Notes under the pieces: model-generated
The model's input: the letters and a program-made list of their open reading frames with translations, nothing else
The model's database searches: none
What the model was told of the DNA's origin: nothing
Program-made: the position numbers and the translations under genes
Source of the DNA: Streptomyces cellostaticus
GTDB taxonomy: Bacteria; Actinomycetota; Actinomycetes; Streptomycetales; Streptomycetaceae
Direction of reading: 5' to 3'
Assembly: GCF_023630175.1 (NCBI RefSeq)
Contig: NZ_JALLIN010000013.1
Span: 1-64,000, forward strand
DNA: 64,000 nt
Part shown: in pieces, positions 35,295 to 44,454 of the stretch
Layout: the number at the start of each line of letters is the position of its first letter
Numbering within the stretch: position 1 is the first letter of the stretch

Positions 35295-36665
35295 TCAGGC
35301 CTGCTCGCGGACCGGCACGCAGCGTCCGTCCTCGGTGCGGTAGCGCCACCGCGCGCCGTCGCGGACCAGTTCCCGCACCGCGTCGACGAAGCGCTCGACG
35401 TGCTCGTCGGGGGTGCCCGCCCCGAAGCTGACCCGGACGGCGTTCAGGGACCTCTCGCCGGGCGCGGCCTCGGGCGCCCCGCACCCCCCCTCGGTCCGCG
35501 GGTCGCCGCCCAGCAGGACGCGGACCAGCGGGTGGGCGCAGAACAGGCCGTCGCGGACGCCGATGCCGTACTCGGCGGAGAGCGCGGCGGCGAAGTGGGA
35601 GCCGTTCCAGCCGTCGACGACGAAGGAGAGCACGCCGACCCGCGGCGCGTCGTCACCGAAGAGGGAGAGCACCCTGACCTGCGGCACCTCGGCGAGACCC
35701 GCCCGGAGCCGGGCGATCAGATGCTGCTCGCGGGCCACGAGGGCGTCCCAGCCGGTGTCGGTGAGGGCCCTGCAGGCGGAGGCGATGGCGTGGGCGCCGA
35801 TGACGTTCGGGGAGCCGGCCTCGTGGCGCGCGGCGCTCTCGTGCCACTCCACGTCCACTCCCCCGTCCTCGCGCCGCGTGACCCTGCGGCTGGCGCCGCC
35901 GCCCGCGAGGTACGGCTCGGCGGTGGTCAGCCAGTCGGCTCGGCCGGCCAGCACGCCGGAGCCGAAGGGCGCGTAGAGCTTGTGCCCGGAGAACGCCACC
36001 CAGTCGACGTCCAGGTCCCTGACCGACACCGGGTGGTGCGGGGCGAGCTGGGCGGCGTCCAGGACGATCCGGGCCCCGTGCGCGTGGGCCGCGGCGGCCA
36101 GCTCGCGCACCGGCCACAGCTCCCCGGTGACGTTGGAGGCGCCGGTGACGCACACCAGGGCCGGGCCGTGCGGATCGCGGTCGGCGAGGGCCCGCTCCAG
36201 GGTCTCCACGGCCTGGCGCGGGGTGCGCGGCGCGTCGAGGACGGTCACCCCGGCGCCCTGCCACGGCAGCAGCGCGGCGTGGTGCTCGGTCTCGAAGACG
36301 AGGACCTCGCAGCCGGCCGGGAGCGCGCGGGCGAGGAGGTTCAGCGAGTCGGTCGTCGACCGGGTGAAGACCACCTGGTCGCTCTCCCGGCAGTCGAGGA
36401 AGCCGGCGACCGTCCGGCGGGCGTTCTCGAACAGGTCGGTGGAGAGCTGGGAGAGGTGGCCGGCGCCGCGGTGGACGCTGCCGTAGTAGGGCGCGTAGGC
36501 GGCGACGTCGTCCCAGACGCGCTGCAGGGCGGGGGCGCTGGCGGCGTAGTCCAGCGCGGCGTAGGCGACCTCGCCGCCCGTCACGACCGGGACGGTGACG
36601 TCACGGCCCAGAACGGGCAGCAGGCCGCAGAGGGTGGCGGGGGCGGCGGCGGTGGAGACGGACAT
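35295..36665 (-). CDS. Class V aminotransferase, cysteine-desulfurase/isopenicillin N epimerase-like
   Basis: This 456-residue PLP enzyme has the Schiff-base lysine in FSGHKLYAPFG, SVHRGAGHLSQ near the start, TRSTTDSLNLLA, ETEHHAALLPW and VLDAAQLAPH, the class V pattern. A cysteine occurs late (DGLFCAHPLV), but the usual desulfurase loop is not clear, so the substrate is open. A SAM-IV riboswitch about 180 nt upstream on the same strand ties it to methionine/SAM or sulfur metabolism. GGGAG lies 9 nt before the ATG. Product could be a desulfurase, lyase or epimerase. Confidence 0.85.
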   Translation of the reverse strand: MSVSTAAAPATLCGLLPVLGRDVTVPVVTGGEVAYAALDYAASAPALQRVWDDVAAYAPYYGSVHRGAGHLSQLSTDLFENARRTVAGFLDCRESDQVVFTRSTTDSLNLLARALPAGCEVLVFETEHHAALLPWQGAGVTVLDAPRTPRQAVETLERALADRDPHGPALVCVTGASNVTGELWPVRELAAAAHAHGARIVLDAAQLAPHHPVSVRDLDVDWVAFSGHKLYAPFGSGVLAGRADWLTTAEPYLAGGGASRRVTRREDGGVDVEWHESAARHEAGSPNVIGAHAIASACRALTDTGWDALVAREQHLIARLRAGLAEVPQVRVLSLFGDDAPRVGVLSFVVDGWNGSHFAAALSAEYGIGVRDGLFCAHPLVRVLLGGDPRTEGGCGAPEAAPGERSLNAVRVSFGAGTPDEHVERFVDAVRELVRDGARWRYRTEDGRCVPVREQA

Positions 36666-36844
36666 GGGTGAACTCCCGTGAGGCAGGCGGGCGCCACCGT
36701 GCGAGCGGTACGGCTCGAAGCACGGCGGAAGGTGAAAAGGGGTACGCGGAGGCGGGGCTCTACGCCCTATCGCATTCGCTTGCTCACGGAAGGCTCCCTC
36801 GACGACCAGGACCCCTGGTCCCGCGCTCCTTCAGGAGCCGCGCG

Positions 36845-36968
36845 AGGGGTCCGCGCTTGCCGTGGACCTCGCTGCCCACGACCTGGTCCTCACCCGGGGC
36901 ACCCCGCCACGGACGGAGGGTTGCCGGACAGCCGGCCGGGGCCGAATGGCTGTCACTCATGACCTGGT
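36845..36968 (-). promoter_or_regulatory. SAM-IV riboswitch upstream of the class V aminotransferase
   Basis: On the minus strand the order is GGTCATGAGTG, a P2 helix of GACAGCC with GGCTGTC, the core CCGGCAACCCTCC, GGCGGGGTGCCCCGGGTGA, and a closing GACC. A downstream hairpin (CGTGG with CCACG) and GGCAAGCGCGG tail follow. These blocks match what I know of SAM-IV riboswitches, a class found mainly in actinomycetes. The CGCGGCTCC and GGAGCGCG hairpin just downstream, near 36827-36850, could be the terminator platform. High SAM would shut off the aminotransferase. Confidence 0.88.
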
Positions 36969-37049
36969 TCAGCATCCTGCCACACGATCTTCGGTGCGCA
37001 AGGCGCGGTCCGTCATCCGGACAGCGCCCCGCGTCGCACCGGGCGGGTG

Positions 37050-38114
37050 TCAGGCGTTGCTGGCCGCCACCCAGCGCTCCAGCGCCCGCTTCGCCGCCCC
37101 GCTGTCGATCGACTCCGCCGCCCTCGCCATGCCCGCGCGGAGCTGCTCGGCGAGCGGCTGGTCGGCCGGCCGCAGGGCGACCAGCGCCGCCGCCGAGTTC
37201 AGCAGCACCGCGTCCCGGACGGGTCCGTGCTCACCGTCCAGCACGCGCCGGGCCACCTCCGCGTTGTACGAGGCGTCGGCGCCGCGCAGCGCCTCCACGG
37301 GGACCAGCTCGATGCCGACGTCCCGCGGGTCGAAGCGCTCCTCGGCGACCCTGCCGTCCCGGACCACCCACACCCGGGACGTGGAGGTGGTGGTCAGCTC
37401 GTCCAGGCCGTCGTCGCCCCGGAACACCAGGGCGGAGTTCCCTCGCTCGGCGAGGACCCCGGCCACGATGGGCGCCATGCGCGGATCGGCCACACCGACC
37501 GCCTGGGCGCGCACCTTGGCCGGGTTGGTCAGCGGGCCGAGCACGTTGAAGGTGGTACGGATGCCCAACTGGCCCCGGGCCGCCGCGACGTGGCGCAGCG
37601 ACGGGTGGAACTTCACCGCGAAGCAGATGGTGATGCCCGCCTCTTCGGCGACCTCGGCGACCCGCCGCGGGGTCAGGTTGAGATCGATGCCGAGCTTCTC
37701 CAGGACGTCGGAGGAGCCGGAGGCGGACGACGCGGCGCGGTTGCCGTGCTTGACGACCTTCGTGCCGGTGCCGGCGACGACGATCGACGACATGGTGGAG
37801 ATGTTCACCGTCTTCGCGCCGTCGCCGCCGGTGCCGACGATGTCGACGGCCGGGCCGGGCACCTCGATCACGTTGGCGTGCTCGTACATGGTCCGCACGA
37901 GGCCGGTGATCTCCTGGACCGTCTCGCCCTTGGCCCGCAGCGCCACCATGAACCCGGCGATCTGGGCGTCGGTCGCCTCGCCCCGCATGATGCGGTCCAT
38001 CGCCCAGGCGGTCTCGTCGGCGGACAGGTCCCGGCCGTCCAGCAGGCCGTTCAGCAGGGCGGGCCAGGAACGGCCCGCCGCGGTGTCGCCTCCAGCGGGG
38101 GTCACAGCGCTCAT
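37050..38114 (-). CDS. trpD: Anthranilate phosphoribosyltransferase
   Basis: TrpD transfers phosphoribose from PRPP to anthranilate, the second committed step of tryptophan synthesis. The 354-residue protein has the PRPP-binding [32 protein letters not shown], and [11 protein letters not shown] motifs. AGGAGCGG lies before the ATG at 38114; a longer upstream reading is rejected. It lies downstream of qcrB on the same strand but beyond a strong terminator, so it is probably transcribed separately. It is distant from trpEG, typical of scattered trp genes in this genus, and no Trp leader is seen here. Confidence 0.95.
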   Translation of the reverse strand: MSAVTPAGGDTAAGRSWPALLNGLLDGRDLSADETAWAMDRIMRGEATDAQIAGFMVALRAKGETVQEITGLVRTMYEHANVIEVPGPAVDIVGTGGDGAKTVNISTMSSIVVAGTGTKVVKHGNRAASSASGSSDVLEKLGIDLNLTPRRVAEVAEEAGITICFAVKFHPSLRHVAAARGQLGIRTTFNVLGPLTNPAKVRAQAVGVADPRMAPIVAGVLAERGNSALVFRGDDGLDELTTTSTSRVWVVRDGRVAEERFDPRDVGIELVPVEALRGADASYNAEVARRVLDGEHGPVRDAVLLNSAAALVALRPADQPLAEQLRAGMARAAESIDSGAAKRALERWVAASNA

Positions 38115-38174
38115 GGCCGCTCCTGGGTGTCGTCGCAGAACAGTTGCCCCCACCCTATCCAGCCCCGGACGCGG

Positions 38175-38249
38175 CGAAGGGCCCCGTCCTCCCCCAGGCT
38201 CTCGAACGAGCTCGAGCGGGGGGTACCCCCATCCGGACGGGGCCCTTCG
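38175..38249 (-). terminator. Terminator of the qcr operon with a nested repeat in its loop
   Basis: The arms CGAAGGGCCCCGTCC (38175-38189) and GGACGGGGCCCTTCG (38235-38249) pair perfectly over 15 bp. The 45-nt loop is itself a palindromic repeat, suggesting a terminator into which a small element inserted. Confidence 0.82.
38190..38232. repeat. Short palindromic intergenic repeat
   Basis: The unit contains CTCGA and TCGAG arms, CCCCC and GGGGG runs, and GGGGTACCCCC near its end. I recognise this as a small repeat common in streptomycete intergenic DNA, often near gene ends. It sits exactly inside the terminator loop. Confidence 0.6.
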
Positions 38250-38274
38250 ACTGTGGCGTGGCGACGCTCGGGGA

Positions 38275-39906
38275 TCAGTGGTGGCCGTGGCCGCTCGTGA
38301 TCTCCCGGTATTCCTCGACGGTGGCCTTCGGGATCTGGTTGTCCTCGCCGTAGTAGGCGTTGCTGAGCTTGGTGCGCAGCTTCTCGGACCCCTTCACCTT
38401 GCGCTCGACACCGTTCTCGTCCACCGTCGGGCCGATCTCGGCCGGCTCGTACTGGTGGTGGGCGGTGAGGGTGTGGAGCTGCTCCTGGCTGAGCGGCTCG
38501 TGGATCTCGATGAACTCACCGTGCGGCAGGCGCTTGATGATGCCCGTCTCGCGGCCGTGCAGCACCTTCTCGCGGTCCCGGCGCTGCAGGCCGAGGCAGA
38601 TCCGCTTGGTGACGATGAAGGCGATGACCGGTCCGGCGAAGAAGGCGATCCGGACGAACCAGGTGACCGCGTTCAGCGACAGGCTGAAGTGGGTGGCGAA
38701 CAGGTCGTTGCCACCGCCGACCAGGCCGACCATGTACACCGTGATCCAGGCGACACCGAACGCGGTGCGCGTCGGGGCGTTGCGCGGGCGGTCCAGGATG
38801 TGGTGCTCGCTCTTGTCGCCGGTGACCCAGGACTCGATGAACGGGTAGAGCGCGATCACGCCGAGCACCAGGCCGAAGAGGACCAGCGGGATGAACACGC
38901 CCAGGACGAGCGTGTGACCCCAGAAGTTGATCTCCCAGCCCGGCATGTAGCGGACCAGACCCTCGGCGAAGCCCATGTACCAGTCGGGCTGGGCGCCCGT
39001 GGACACCTGGTCCGGACGGTAGGGGCCCATGGCCCAGATCGGGTTGATCTGGGTGACCGCGGCGATGGCCGCGATCACGCCGAAGACCAGGAAGAAGAAG
39101 CCTCCGGCCTTGGCCATGTACACCGGCAGCAGCGGCATGCCGACGACGTTCTTCTCGGTCTTTCCGGGACCCGCGAACTGCGTGTGCTTGTGGTAGAAGA
39201 CCAGGATCAGGTGGCCCACCATCAGCCCGAGCATGATGCCCGGCAGCAGCAGGATGTGGATCGAGTAGAACCGGGCCACGAAGTCGTGGCCGGGGAACTC
39301 GCCGCCGAAGAGGAAGTACGAGATGTACGTGCCGACGATCGGCATGGACAGGATCGCACCCTCGGTGAAGCGCACACCGGTGCCGGAGAGCAGGTCGTCC
39401 GGGAGCGAGTAACCGGTGAAGCCGGTGAACATGCCCAGGACGAACAGCAGGAAGCCGAACAGCCAGTTGATCTCACGCGGCTTGCGGAACGCGCCGGTGA
39501 AGAACACGCGCATCATGTGCACGAACATGCCGGCGAGGAAGATCAGCGCGGCCCAGTGGTGGATCTGCCGGATGAGCAGACCACCGCGCACGTCGAAGGA
39601 GATGTGCAGGGTCGAGTTGAACGCCTCGGACATCAGCTGTCCCTGGAGCGGGACGTAGCTGCCGTGGTACTCCACCTCGTTCATCGACGGGTGGAAGAAC
39701 AGCGTCAGGTAGACACCGGTCAGGATGATGATGAGGAAGCTGTACATGCAGACTTCGCCCAACATGAACGACCAGTGGTCGGGGAAGATCTTGCGCATGT
39801 TGGCCTTGGCCAGGGAGTAGATCCCCAGCCGGCCGTCGGCCCAGTCCGCGACCCGCTCGCCGGCCGGCGCCTTGCCGCGTCGCTCGTTGTTCTCGTTGGT
39901 GCTCAT
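38275..39906 (-). CDS. qcrB: Cytochrome bc1 complex cytochrome b subunit QcrB
   Basis: QcrB is the menaquinol-oxidising membrane subunit of the bc1 complex, which hands electrons through QcrC to the aa3 oxidase. The 543-residue protein has about eight or more helices, with haem-ligand histidine pairs in [19 protein letters not shown] and [19 protein letters not shown], and a PDWYMG quinol-site motif. A long hydrophilic C-terminal extension, typical for actinobacteria, ends in His. Its ATG overlaps the qcrA stop, so the operon qcrC-qcrA-qcrB is coupled. Confidence 0.96.
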   Translation of the reverse strand: MSTNENNERRGKAPAGERVADWADGRLGIYSLAKANMRKIFPDHWSFMLGEVCMYSFLIIILTGVYLTLFFHPSMNEVEYHGSYVPLQGQLMSEAFNSTLHISFDVRGGLLIRQIHHWAALIFLAGMFVHMMRVFFTGAFRKPREINWLFGFLLFVLGMFTGFTGYSLPDDLLSGTGVRFTEGAILSMPIVGTYISYFLFGGEFPGHDFVARFYSIHILLLPGIMLGLMVGHLILVFYHKHTQFAGPGKTEKNVVGMPLLPVYMAKAGGFFFLVFGVIAAIAAVTQINPIWAMGPYRPDQVSTGAQPDWYMGFAEGLVRYMPGWEINFWGHTLVLGVFIPLVLFGLVLGVIALYPFIESWVTGDKSEHHILDRPRNAPTRTAFGVAWITVYMVGLVGGGNDLFATHFSLSLNAVTWFVRIAFFAGPVIAFIVTKRICLGLQRRDREKVLHGRETGIIKRLPHGEFIEIHEPLSQEQLHTLTAHHQYEPAEIGPTVDENGVERKVKGSEKLRTKLSNAYYGEDNQIPKATVEEYREITSGHGHH

Positions 39907-40961
39907 CCGCGCTCCCAGAATGCAGGACCGACGGGCTCCTCGAAGTCGCCGAGCGCCTGGAGGTAACCCTCGTCGTTCACGCCGATGCGGAGCTGCGGCA
40001 GGGCGTGACCGGCCGGGCCGAAGATCACTCGGGCACCGTCGGAGAGGTCGAAGGTGGACTGGTGGCACGGGCACAGGACGTGATGCGTCTGCTGCTCGTA
40101 CAGCGAGATCGGGCAACCCACGTGGGTGCAGATCTTCGAGAAGGCGACGATGCCCTCGTGCGACCAGTCGAGCTCGCGCTTGTCCTTGATGTTGCCCGGC
40201 TGCAGCCGGATGATCATCAGAGCGGCCTTGGCGATCTCGTTCTGGAAGTCCTCGTCGGCCTCCTCCAGGCCCTCGGGCTTGGCGAAGGTGAGCGAACCGA
40301 CCTGGACGTCCTCGGGACGCAGCGGCTGGTTCGTGTTCATGTTGACGAGGAGCTTGCCCTTGGCCCACAGGGTGTGCCGCAGCGAGGTGCCGGGCAGCGG
40401 GCCGAGGTCACGCAGCAGCACGACGCCGGAGAGCGGCACCAGGGTGAGCGCGCCGAGCATCGTGTTGCGGATCAGCTTGCGGCGGCCGAGCGCCGACTCC
40501 TTCGCGCCCTCCTTGAAGTCCGCGTGCACCTGCGCGCGGACCTCGGCCGGGGCCGCGATCGGGTGACGCTCGGCGGCGACCTCCACGTCGGACATCAGGG
40601 TGCGGGCCCAGTGGACCGCGCCCGCGCCGATGCAGAACAGGGCGGCGCCCAGGGTCAGGCCGAGCGCGAAGTTCAGCGCGCTGATGTGCCCGATCGGGAA
40701 GATGTAGACCGAGGTGTCGGGCGAGATCGTCACGTACGAGGCGATGAAGCCGACGGTGGCCAGCATCGAGACCGTGAACAGCATGGCGACGACGCGCTCG
40801 GACCGCTTCGCGGCCCGCTCGTCGATGTCCTGGATCCGGTGCTCGTGGGGCGGCAGCCCCGGGTCCGCGAACGGGTTGGCCTCGTCCGCGACGCTCACGG
40901 CGCCGTGCGCGTGGTCCTGCTCTGCGGGCAGGTTCTCTTCTGGAATGTCTTGGCTACTCAT
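39903..40961 (-). CDS. qcrA: Cytochrome bc1 Rieske iron-sulfur subunit QcrA
   Basis: QcrA carries electrons from quinol to cytochrome c. The 352-residue protein has the actinobacterial three-helix N-terminal anchor (about 70-205) and a C-terminal Rieske domain with cluster ligands CTHVGC and CPCHQS. A TAT-type or re-entrant last helix is typical. The start at 40961 overlaps the qcrC stop (ATGA). Longer than the usual 180-residue Rieske protein, as expected for this phylum. Confidence 0.96.
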   Translation of the reverse strand: MSSQDIPEENLPAEQDHAHGAVSVADEANPFADPGLPPHEHRIQDIDERAAKRSERVVAMLFTVSMLATVGFIASYVTISPDTSVYIFPIGHISALNFALGLTLGAALFCIGAGAVHWARTLMSDVEVAAERHPIAAPAEVRAQVHADFKEGAKESALGRRKLIRNTMLGALTLVPLSGVVLLRDLGPLPGTSLRHTLWAKGKLLVNMNTNQPLRPEDVQVGSLTFAKPEGLEEADEDFQNEIAKAALMIIRLQPGNIKDKRELDWSHEGIVAFSKICTHVGCPISLYEQQTHHVLCPCHQSTFDLSDGARVIFGPAGHALPQLRIGVNDEGYLQALGDFEEPVGPAFWERG

Positions 40962-41770
40962 GACTTCTTGGCCTTTGCGGTCCGGGCGGCGACCCACACG
41001 GCAACCGCGATCAGTGCGCCGAGGCCGAAGATCCAGGCGAACAGACCCTCGCTGACCGGCCCGAGGCCGCCCAGCTCGAGGCCACCCGGGTTGACCGTCT
41101 CGTCACCGTTGACCGCGTTCAGGTACGCGATGATGTCCTTCTTGTTCTTCTCCGACATCGTGGTGTCGGGGAAGGACGGCATGTTCTGCGGGCCGGTCTG
41201 CATGGCCTCGTAGATGTGCTTGGGGTCCACGCCCTCGAGGCTCGGCGCGTACTTGCCCTTGGTGAGAGCACCGCCCTTGCCGGTGAAATTGTGGCACTGC
41301 GCGCAGTTGGTGCGGAAGAGCTCGCCGCCCTTGGCGATGTCCGCGCCCTCCGGGCCGTACTGCTGCTTCGTCGGCACGTTCGGGCCGGCGCCCAGCGACG
41401 CGACGTACGCGGCGAGCTGGTCGATCTGGGCCTGCGTGTACACGGGCTTCTTGCGCGGGATCTGCGCCATCTGCGAGGTGGAGGCGGGCATGCGGCCCGT
41501 CCCGACCTGGAAGTCGACGGCCGCGGCGCCCACGCCGACCAGACTCGGCCCGTCGGAGGAGCCCTTGCCACCGGTGCCGTGGCAGCTGGCGCAGCCGACC
41601 TCGTAGAGCTTCTTGCCCTCCTTGATGGTCAGGGACTGGGAGGTTTCATCGGCCTGTGCCTTGCTCGCGGGCGCGAACGCGGCGTACAGCCCCCCGGTGG
41701 CCGCCAGCGCGAGGAGTAGGACGACGACCGCCGCCAGCGGATGGCGTCGTCGTGCGGAGAGCTTTTTCAC
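40958..41770 (-). CDS. qcrC: Di-haem cytochrome c subunit QcrC
   Basis: QcrC replaces soluble cytochrome c in actinobacteria by linking bc1 to the aa3 oxidase in one supercomplex. The 270-residue protein has an N-terminal signal/anchor, two haem-binding motifs (CASCH and CAQCH), and a C-terminal membrane helix (FAWIFGLGALIAVAVW). Axial methionines are suggested by MPAST and MPSFPD. GTG start. First gene of the qcrCAB unit, 59 bp downstream of ctaE, so ctaE-qcrCAB is likely one operon. Confidence 0.96.
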   Translation of the reverse strand: MKKLSARRRHPLAAVVVLLLALAATGGLYAAFAPASKAQADETSQSLTIKEGKKLYEVGCASCHGTGGKGSSDGPSLVGVGAAAVDFQVGTGRMPASTSQMAQIPRKKPVYTQAQIDQLAAYVASLGAGPNVPTKQQYGPEGADIAKGGELFRTNCAQCHNFTGKGGALTKGKYAPSLEGVDPKHIYEAMQTGPQNMPSFPDTTMSEKNKKDIIAYLNAVNGDETVNPGGLELGGLGPVSEGLFAWIFGLGALIAVAVWVAARTAKAKKS

Positions 41771-41829
41771 GGATTACCCCGGTGTCAGGATCTTCTGCGT
41801 CGATGCTGGATGTGCGGGAACGGTCCCGG

Positions 41830-42450
41830 CTACTTGATCAGGTAGATCGTGGCGAAGAGGCCGATCCAGACGACATCGACGAAGTGCCAGTAGTAGGACA
41901 CGACGATGGCGGCGGTCGCCTGCTCATGCGTGAACCTCTTCGCCGCGTAGGTACGGCCGAGGACCAGCAGGAAGGCGATGAGACCGCCCGTCACGTGCAG
42001 CCCGTGGAAGCCGGTGGTCAGGTAGAACACCGAGCCGTACGGGTCGGAGGACAGGGAGATCCCGTCCTTCTTCACCAGCTCCGTGTACTCGTAGATCTGA
42101 CCGCCGATGAAGATCGCGCCCATGATGAAGGTGAGGATGAACCAGCCACGGAGCTTCTTCACGTCCCCGCGCTCGGCGGCGAAGACGCCGAGCTGGCAGG
42201 TCAGCGAGGAGAGCACCAGGATCGTGGTGTTCGTGGCGGAGAACGGCACGTTGAGTGCCTCCGCCATCTCCTTCCAGTGCGCCGGTCCGGTCACCGACCG
42301 GAGGGTGAAGTACATCGCGAAGAGGGCCGCGAAGAACATCAGCTCGGAACTCAGCCAGATGATGGTTCCGACGCTGGTGAGGTTCGGTCGATTGACCGAC
42401 GGGTGCGCGTGCCCGGTTTCTACTGTCGTTGCTGTCGCCACGACCGACAT
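41830..42450 (-). CDS. ctaE: Cytochrome c oxidase subunit III CtaE
   Basis: This 206-residue protein is subunit III of the aa3 oxidase, with about five helices and the conserved acidic/aromatic features FHGLHVTGG and [11 protein letters not shown]. It stabilises the catalytic core during proton pumping. The annotated ATG lies inside a perfect palindrome (see 42441-42461). An alternative GTG at 42441, 7 nt after a CATAAT -10-like box, would drop three residues and give a leaderless mRNA. It precedes qcrC, so oxidase and bc1 subunits are co-regulated. Confidence 0.94.
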   Translation of the reverse strand: MSVVATATTVETGHAHPSVNRPNLTSVGTIIWLSSELMFFAALFAMYFTLRSVTGPAHWKEMAEALNVPFSATNTTILVLSSLTCQLGVFAAERGDVKKLRGWFILTFIMGAIFIGGQIYEYTELVKKDGISLSSDPYGSVFYLTTGFHGLHVTGGLIAFLLVLGRTYAAKRFTHEQATAAIVVSYYWHFVDVVWIGLFATIYLIK

Positions 42451-42461
42451 TATGTCGGTCG
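42441..42461. promoter_or_regulatory. Perfect palindrome covering the ctaE start codon
   Basis: CGACCGACAT and ATGTCGGTCG are exact inverted copies separated by one base. The second arm is the first ten bases of the ctaE reading frame on the minus strand. It could be an operator at the transcription start or an mRNA hairpin hiding the start codon. Confidence 0.55.
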
Positions 42462-42596
42462 CTTATCCCGCCCTCACTCCGGGGGGTGCCGTTCGGAGTG
42501 TCTTGCCCCGCCGAACCGGTGTTGACGTGGTGTTCATGGGAGTAGCATCCGCCTCGAACGGCCCGGTCCGTACGACGTCGACGTCTCGGAGGAAGC

Positions 42597-42998
42597 ATGC
42601 AGCCGACCGCCACAGTGCTGGTGTACAGCGACGACTCCAACACCCGCGAGCAGGTGCGGCTGGCCGCCGGACGGCGGCCCGCTCCGGACGTGCCGGCCGT
42701 GGAGTTCCTGGAGTGCGCGACGCCCGAGGCGGTGGTGCGCGAGCTGGACAAGGGCGGCATCGACGTGTGCGTGCTCGACGGCGAGGCCGTGCCGATGGGC
42801 GGCATGGGGGTGTGCCGGCAGATCAAGGACGAGGTGTTCGACTGCCCGCCCGTGCTGCTGCTCATGGGGCGGCCCCAGGACGCCTGGCTGGCCACCTGGA
42901 GCCGCGCGGACGCCGCTGTGACGCTTCCGGTGGAGCCGGTGGAGTTCGCCTCCGCCCTGGCGGCCCTGCTGCGTCGCAAGCGACTGCTGAGCGTCTGA
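42597..42998 (+). CDS. Stand-alone response-regulator-like receiver domain
   Basis: This 133-residue protein is only a receiver domain. Acidic D12/D13 (YSDDSN) and a likely phospho-acceptor D61 (CVLDGEAVPMGGMG) are present, but the conserved lysine loop is replaced by LPVEP. That suggests a degenerate or atypical phosphorylation cycle. No output domain or adjacent kinase exists. GGAGGAAG precedes the ATG. It is divergent from ctaE; function unknown. Confidence 0.85.
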   Translation: MQPTATVLVYSDDSNTREQVRLAAGRRPAPDVPAVEFLECATPEAVVRELDKGGIDVCVLDGEAVPMGGMGVCRQIKDEVFDCPPVLLLMGRPQDAWLATWSRADAAVTLPVEPVEFASALAALLRRKRLLSV

Positions 42999-43009
42999 GG
43001 GACGGTCCT

Positions 43010-43043
43010 GGGGCGCGGGGCGGGCCGTACCGCCCCGCGCCCC
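43010..43043. terminator. Bidirectional terminator between receiver gene and L,D-transpeptidase gene
   Basis: GGGGCGCGGGGCGG (43010-43023) pairs perfectly with CCGCCCCGCGCCCC (43030-43043), loop GCCGTA. It lies between convergent genes. Confidence 0.85.
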
Positions 43044-43047
43044 CGGG

Positions 43048-44313
43048 TCACAGGGCCACCGGCCGCAGCCGGGGGGCGTCGCGGGACGGTACCGCGGTGT
43101 CCGGTGTGCCGGACGTCAGGGCGCTGCCCGTGCGCCACTTGTTCCAGTCGAGGTTCCAGTCCCCGAAGCCGTTGCCGAAGGTCTCCATCGGGTCGCCGTT
43201 GGAGTTGACCACCTTGACGATGTCACCCGGATGGACGTTGTCGAAGAACCACTCGGCGTTGGACGTGCTCATGCCCGTGCAGCCGTGGCTGACGTTGGCG
43301 GAACCCTGGGAGCCGACCGACCAGGGCGCCGCGTGCACGTACTCGCCGGACCAGGTGACGCGGGTGGCGTAGTAGACGGGCAGGTCGTACGAGTCGGAGC
43401 TGCCCTCGGCGATCCCGACGGTGGTGCCGCGCATCCGTACGAAGTACTGCTTCTCCAGGACGACCTTGACCCCGTTGCGGGTCTCGAAGCCGGGCTTGCC
43501 CGTGGTGACCGGGATCTGCTCGACCGCCTGGCCGTTCTTGTAGAAGGTGAGCTGGTGCGTCGAGGCGTCCGTGATGGCCTCGATCCGGTCACCCGTTGTG
43601 ATCTTCAACGCCTTCGCCTTGCCGCCCCAGAGCCGGTCGCCGACCTTCACGCCCTCCAGGTTGCTGTGGACCTGGACGGTGGCGTGGGCGGGCCAGTAGT
43701 CCTTGGGGCGGAAGTGGAGTTCCTTGTCGCTGACCCAGTACCAGGAGCCCTGCACGGCCGGCACGGAGTCCACGCGCAGGCCGCGCTCGACGACGGCCCG
43801 CTGCGCCTTGTCCTTGACCTCGCGGTCGAGCTGCGCGGTGATGGGCTGCCCGACGCCGTAGACACCCGCCTCGGGCCCGAACGTGACGTTCAGCCGCTGC
43901 TTGCTGGCGGGCTTGCTGGTGTCGAAGGTGAGGACCTTGCGCCCCGGCGCTCCGTCGTCGTCCTCGGTGCTGACGCGGACCGTGTAGTGGGCGTTCGCGG
44001 CCAGCGGGGAGATGCTGTGCCAGCGACTGCCGTCGGCGGCGAGTTCGCCCGCCACGAAGCGCCCTGTGGAGTCCTGGGCGGTCACGTCGGTGATCCGGCC
44101 CTCACCGCTCTCGGCGGTGATCTCCAGGGGCTTGTCCGGGTCGGCCTGCTTCCCGGCCTCGGTCGGGCCGTTGAAGGAGATCTCGTCCGCCGCGTCGTAC
44201 GGACTGGCCGACAGGGGGTTGCCGTCCGAACCGCAGGAGGTGACGCCCGCGCCGAGGGCGATCACCAGCAACGCGCAGCTGACGACGGTGCGGGTCCGCG
44301 GAGTGTGATTCAT
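43048..44313 (-). CDS. Lipoprotein L,D-transpeptidase
   Basis: L,D-transpeptidases build 3-3 cross-links in peptidoglycan or attach proteins to it. The 421-residue precursor has a lipobox (VTSC), Ig-like beta domains (about 45-250) and a YkuD catalytic domain (about 250-385) whose active-site C345 lies in SHGCTGM with histidine in EYVHAAPW. This layout is shared with mycobacterial LdtB-type enzymes. It lies downstream of the ctaCDF operon on the same strand but after a terminator. Confidence 0.93.
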   Translation of the reverse strand: MNHTPRTRTVVSCALLVIALGAGVTSCGSDGNPLSASPYDAADEISFNGPTEAGKQADPDKPLEITAESGEGRITDVTAQDSTGRFVAGELAADGSRWHSISPLAANAHYTVRVSTEDDDGAPGRKVLTFDTSKPASKQRLNVTFGPEAGVYGVGQPITAQLDREVKDKAQRAVVERGLRVDSVPAVQGSWYWVSDKELHFRPKDYWPAHATVQVHSNLEGVKVGDRLWGGKAKALKITTGDRIEAITDASTHQLTFYKNGQAVEQIPVTTGKPGFETRNGVKVVLEKQYFVRMRGTTVGIAEGSSDSYDLPVYYATRVTWSGEYVHAAPWSVGSQGSANVSHGCTGMSTSNAEWFFDNVHPGDIVKVVNSNGDPMETFGNGFGDWNLDWNKWRTGSALTSGTPDTAVPSRDAPRLRPVAL

Positions 44314-44388
44314 GTGATCACGCTATGAGATGAAGACCTGGTTGGCGCGGCACGTAAGTCGTTCGGGTGATGCCCCGCGGCAAAAGCA

Positions 44389-44424
44389 GGAGCCCGGACC
44401 CTCCTGGTGGAAGGTCCGGGCTCC
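44389..44424 (-). terminator. Terminator of the ctaCDF operon
   Basis: Read on the minus strand, GGAGCCCGGACC (44424-44413) and GGTCCGGGCTCC (44400-44389) form a perfect 12-bp stem, followed by TGCTTTTGCC, a short T-run. That makes it one of the few intrinsic-looking terminators here. Confidence 0.88.
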
Positions 44425-44454
44425 CGGCGCGCTCGGCGCGGGCGTCAACGCTCG

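Noticed and set aside
36784..36975. A 63-codon minus-strand frame
   Set aside because: It coincides with the SAM-IV riboswitch blocks, which explain the conservation better than coding.
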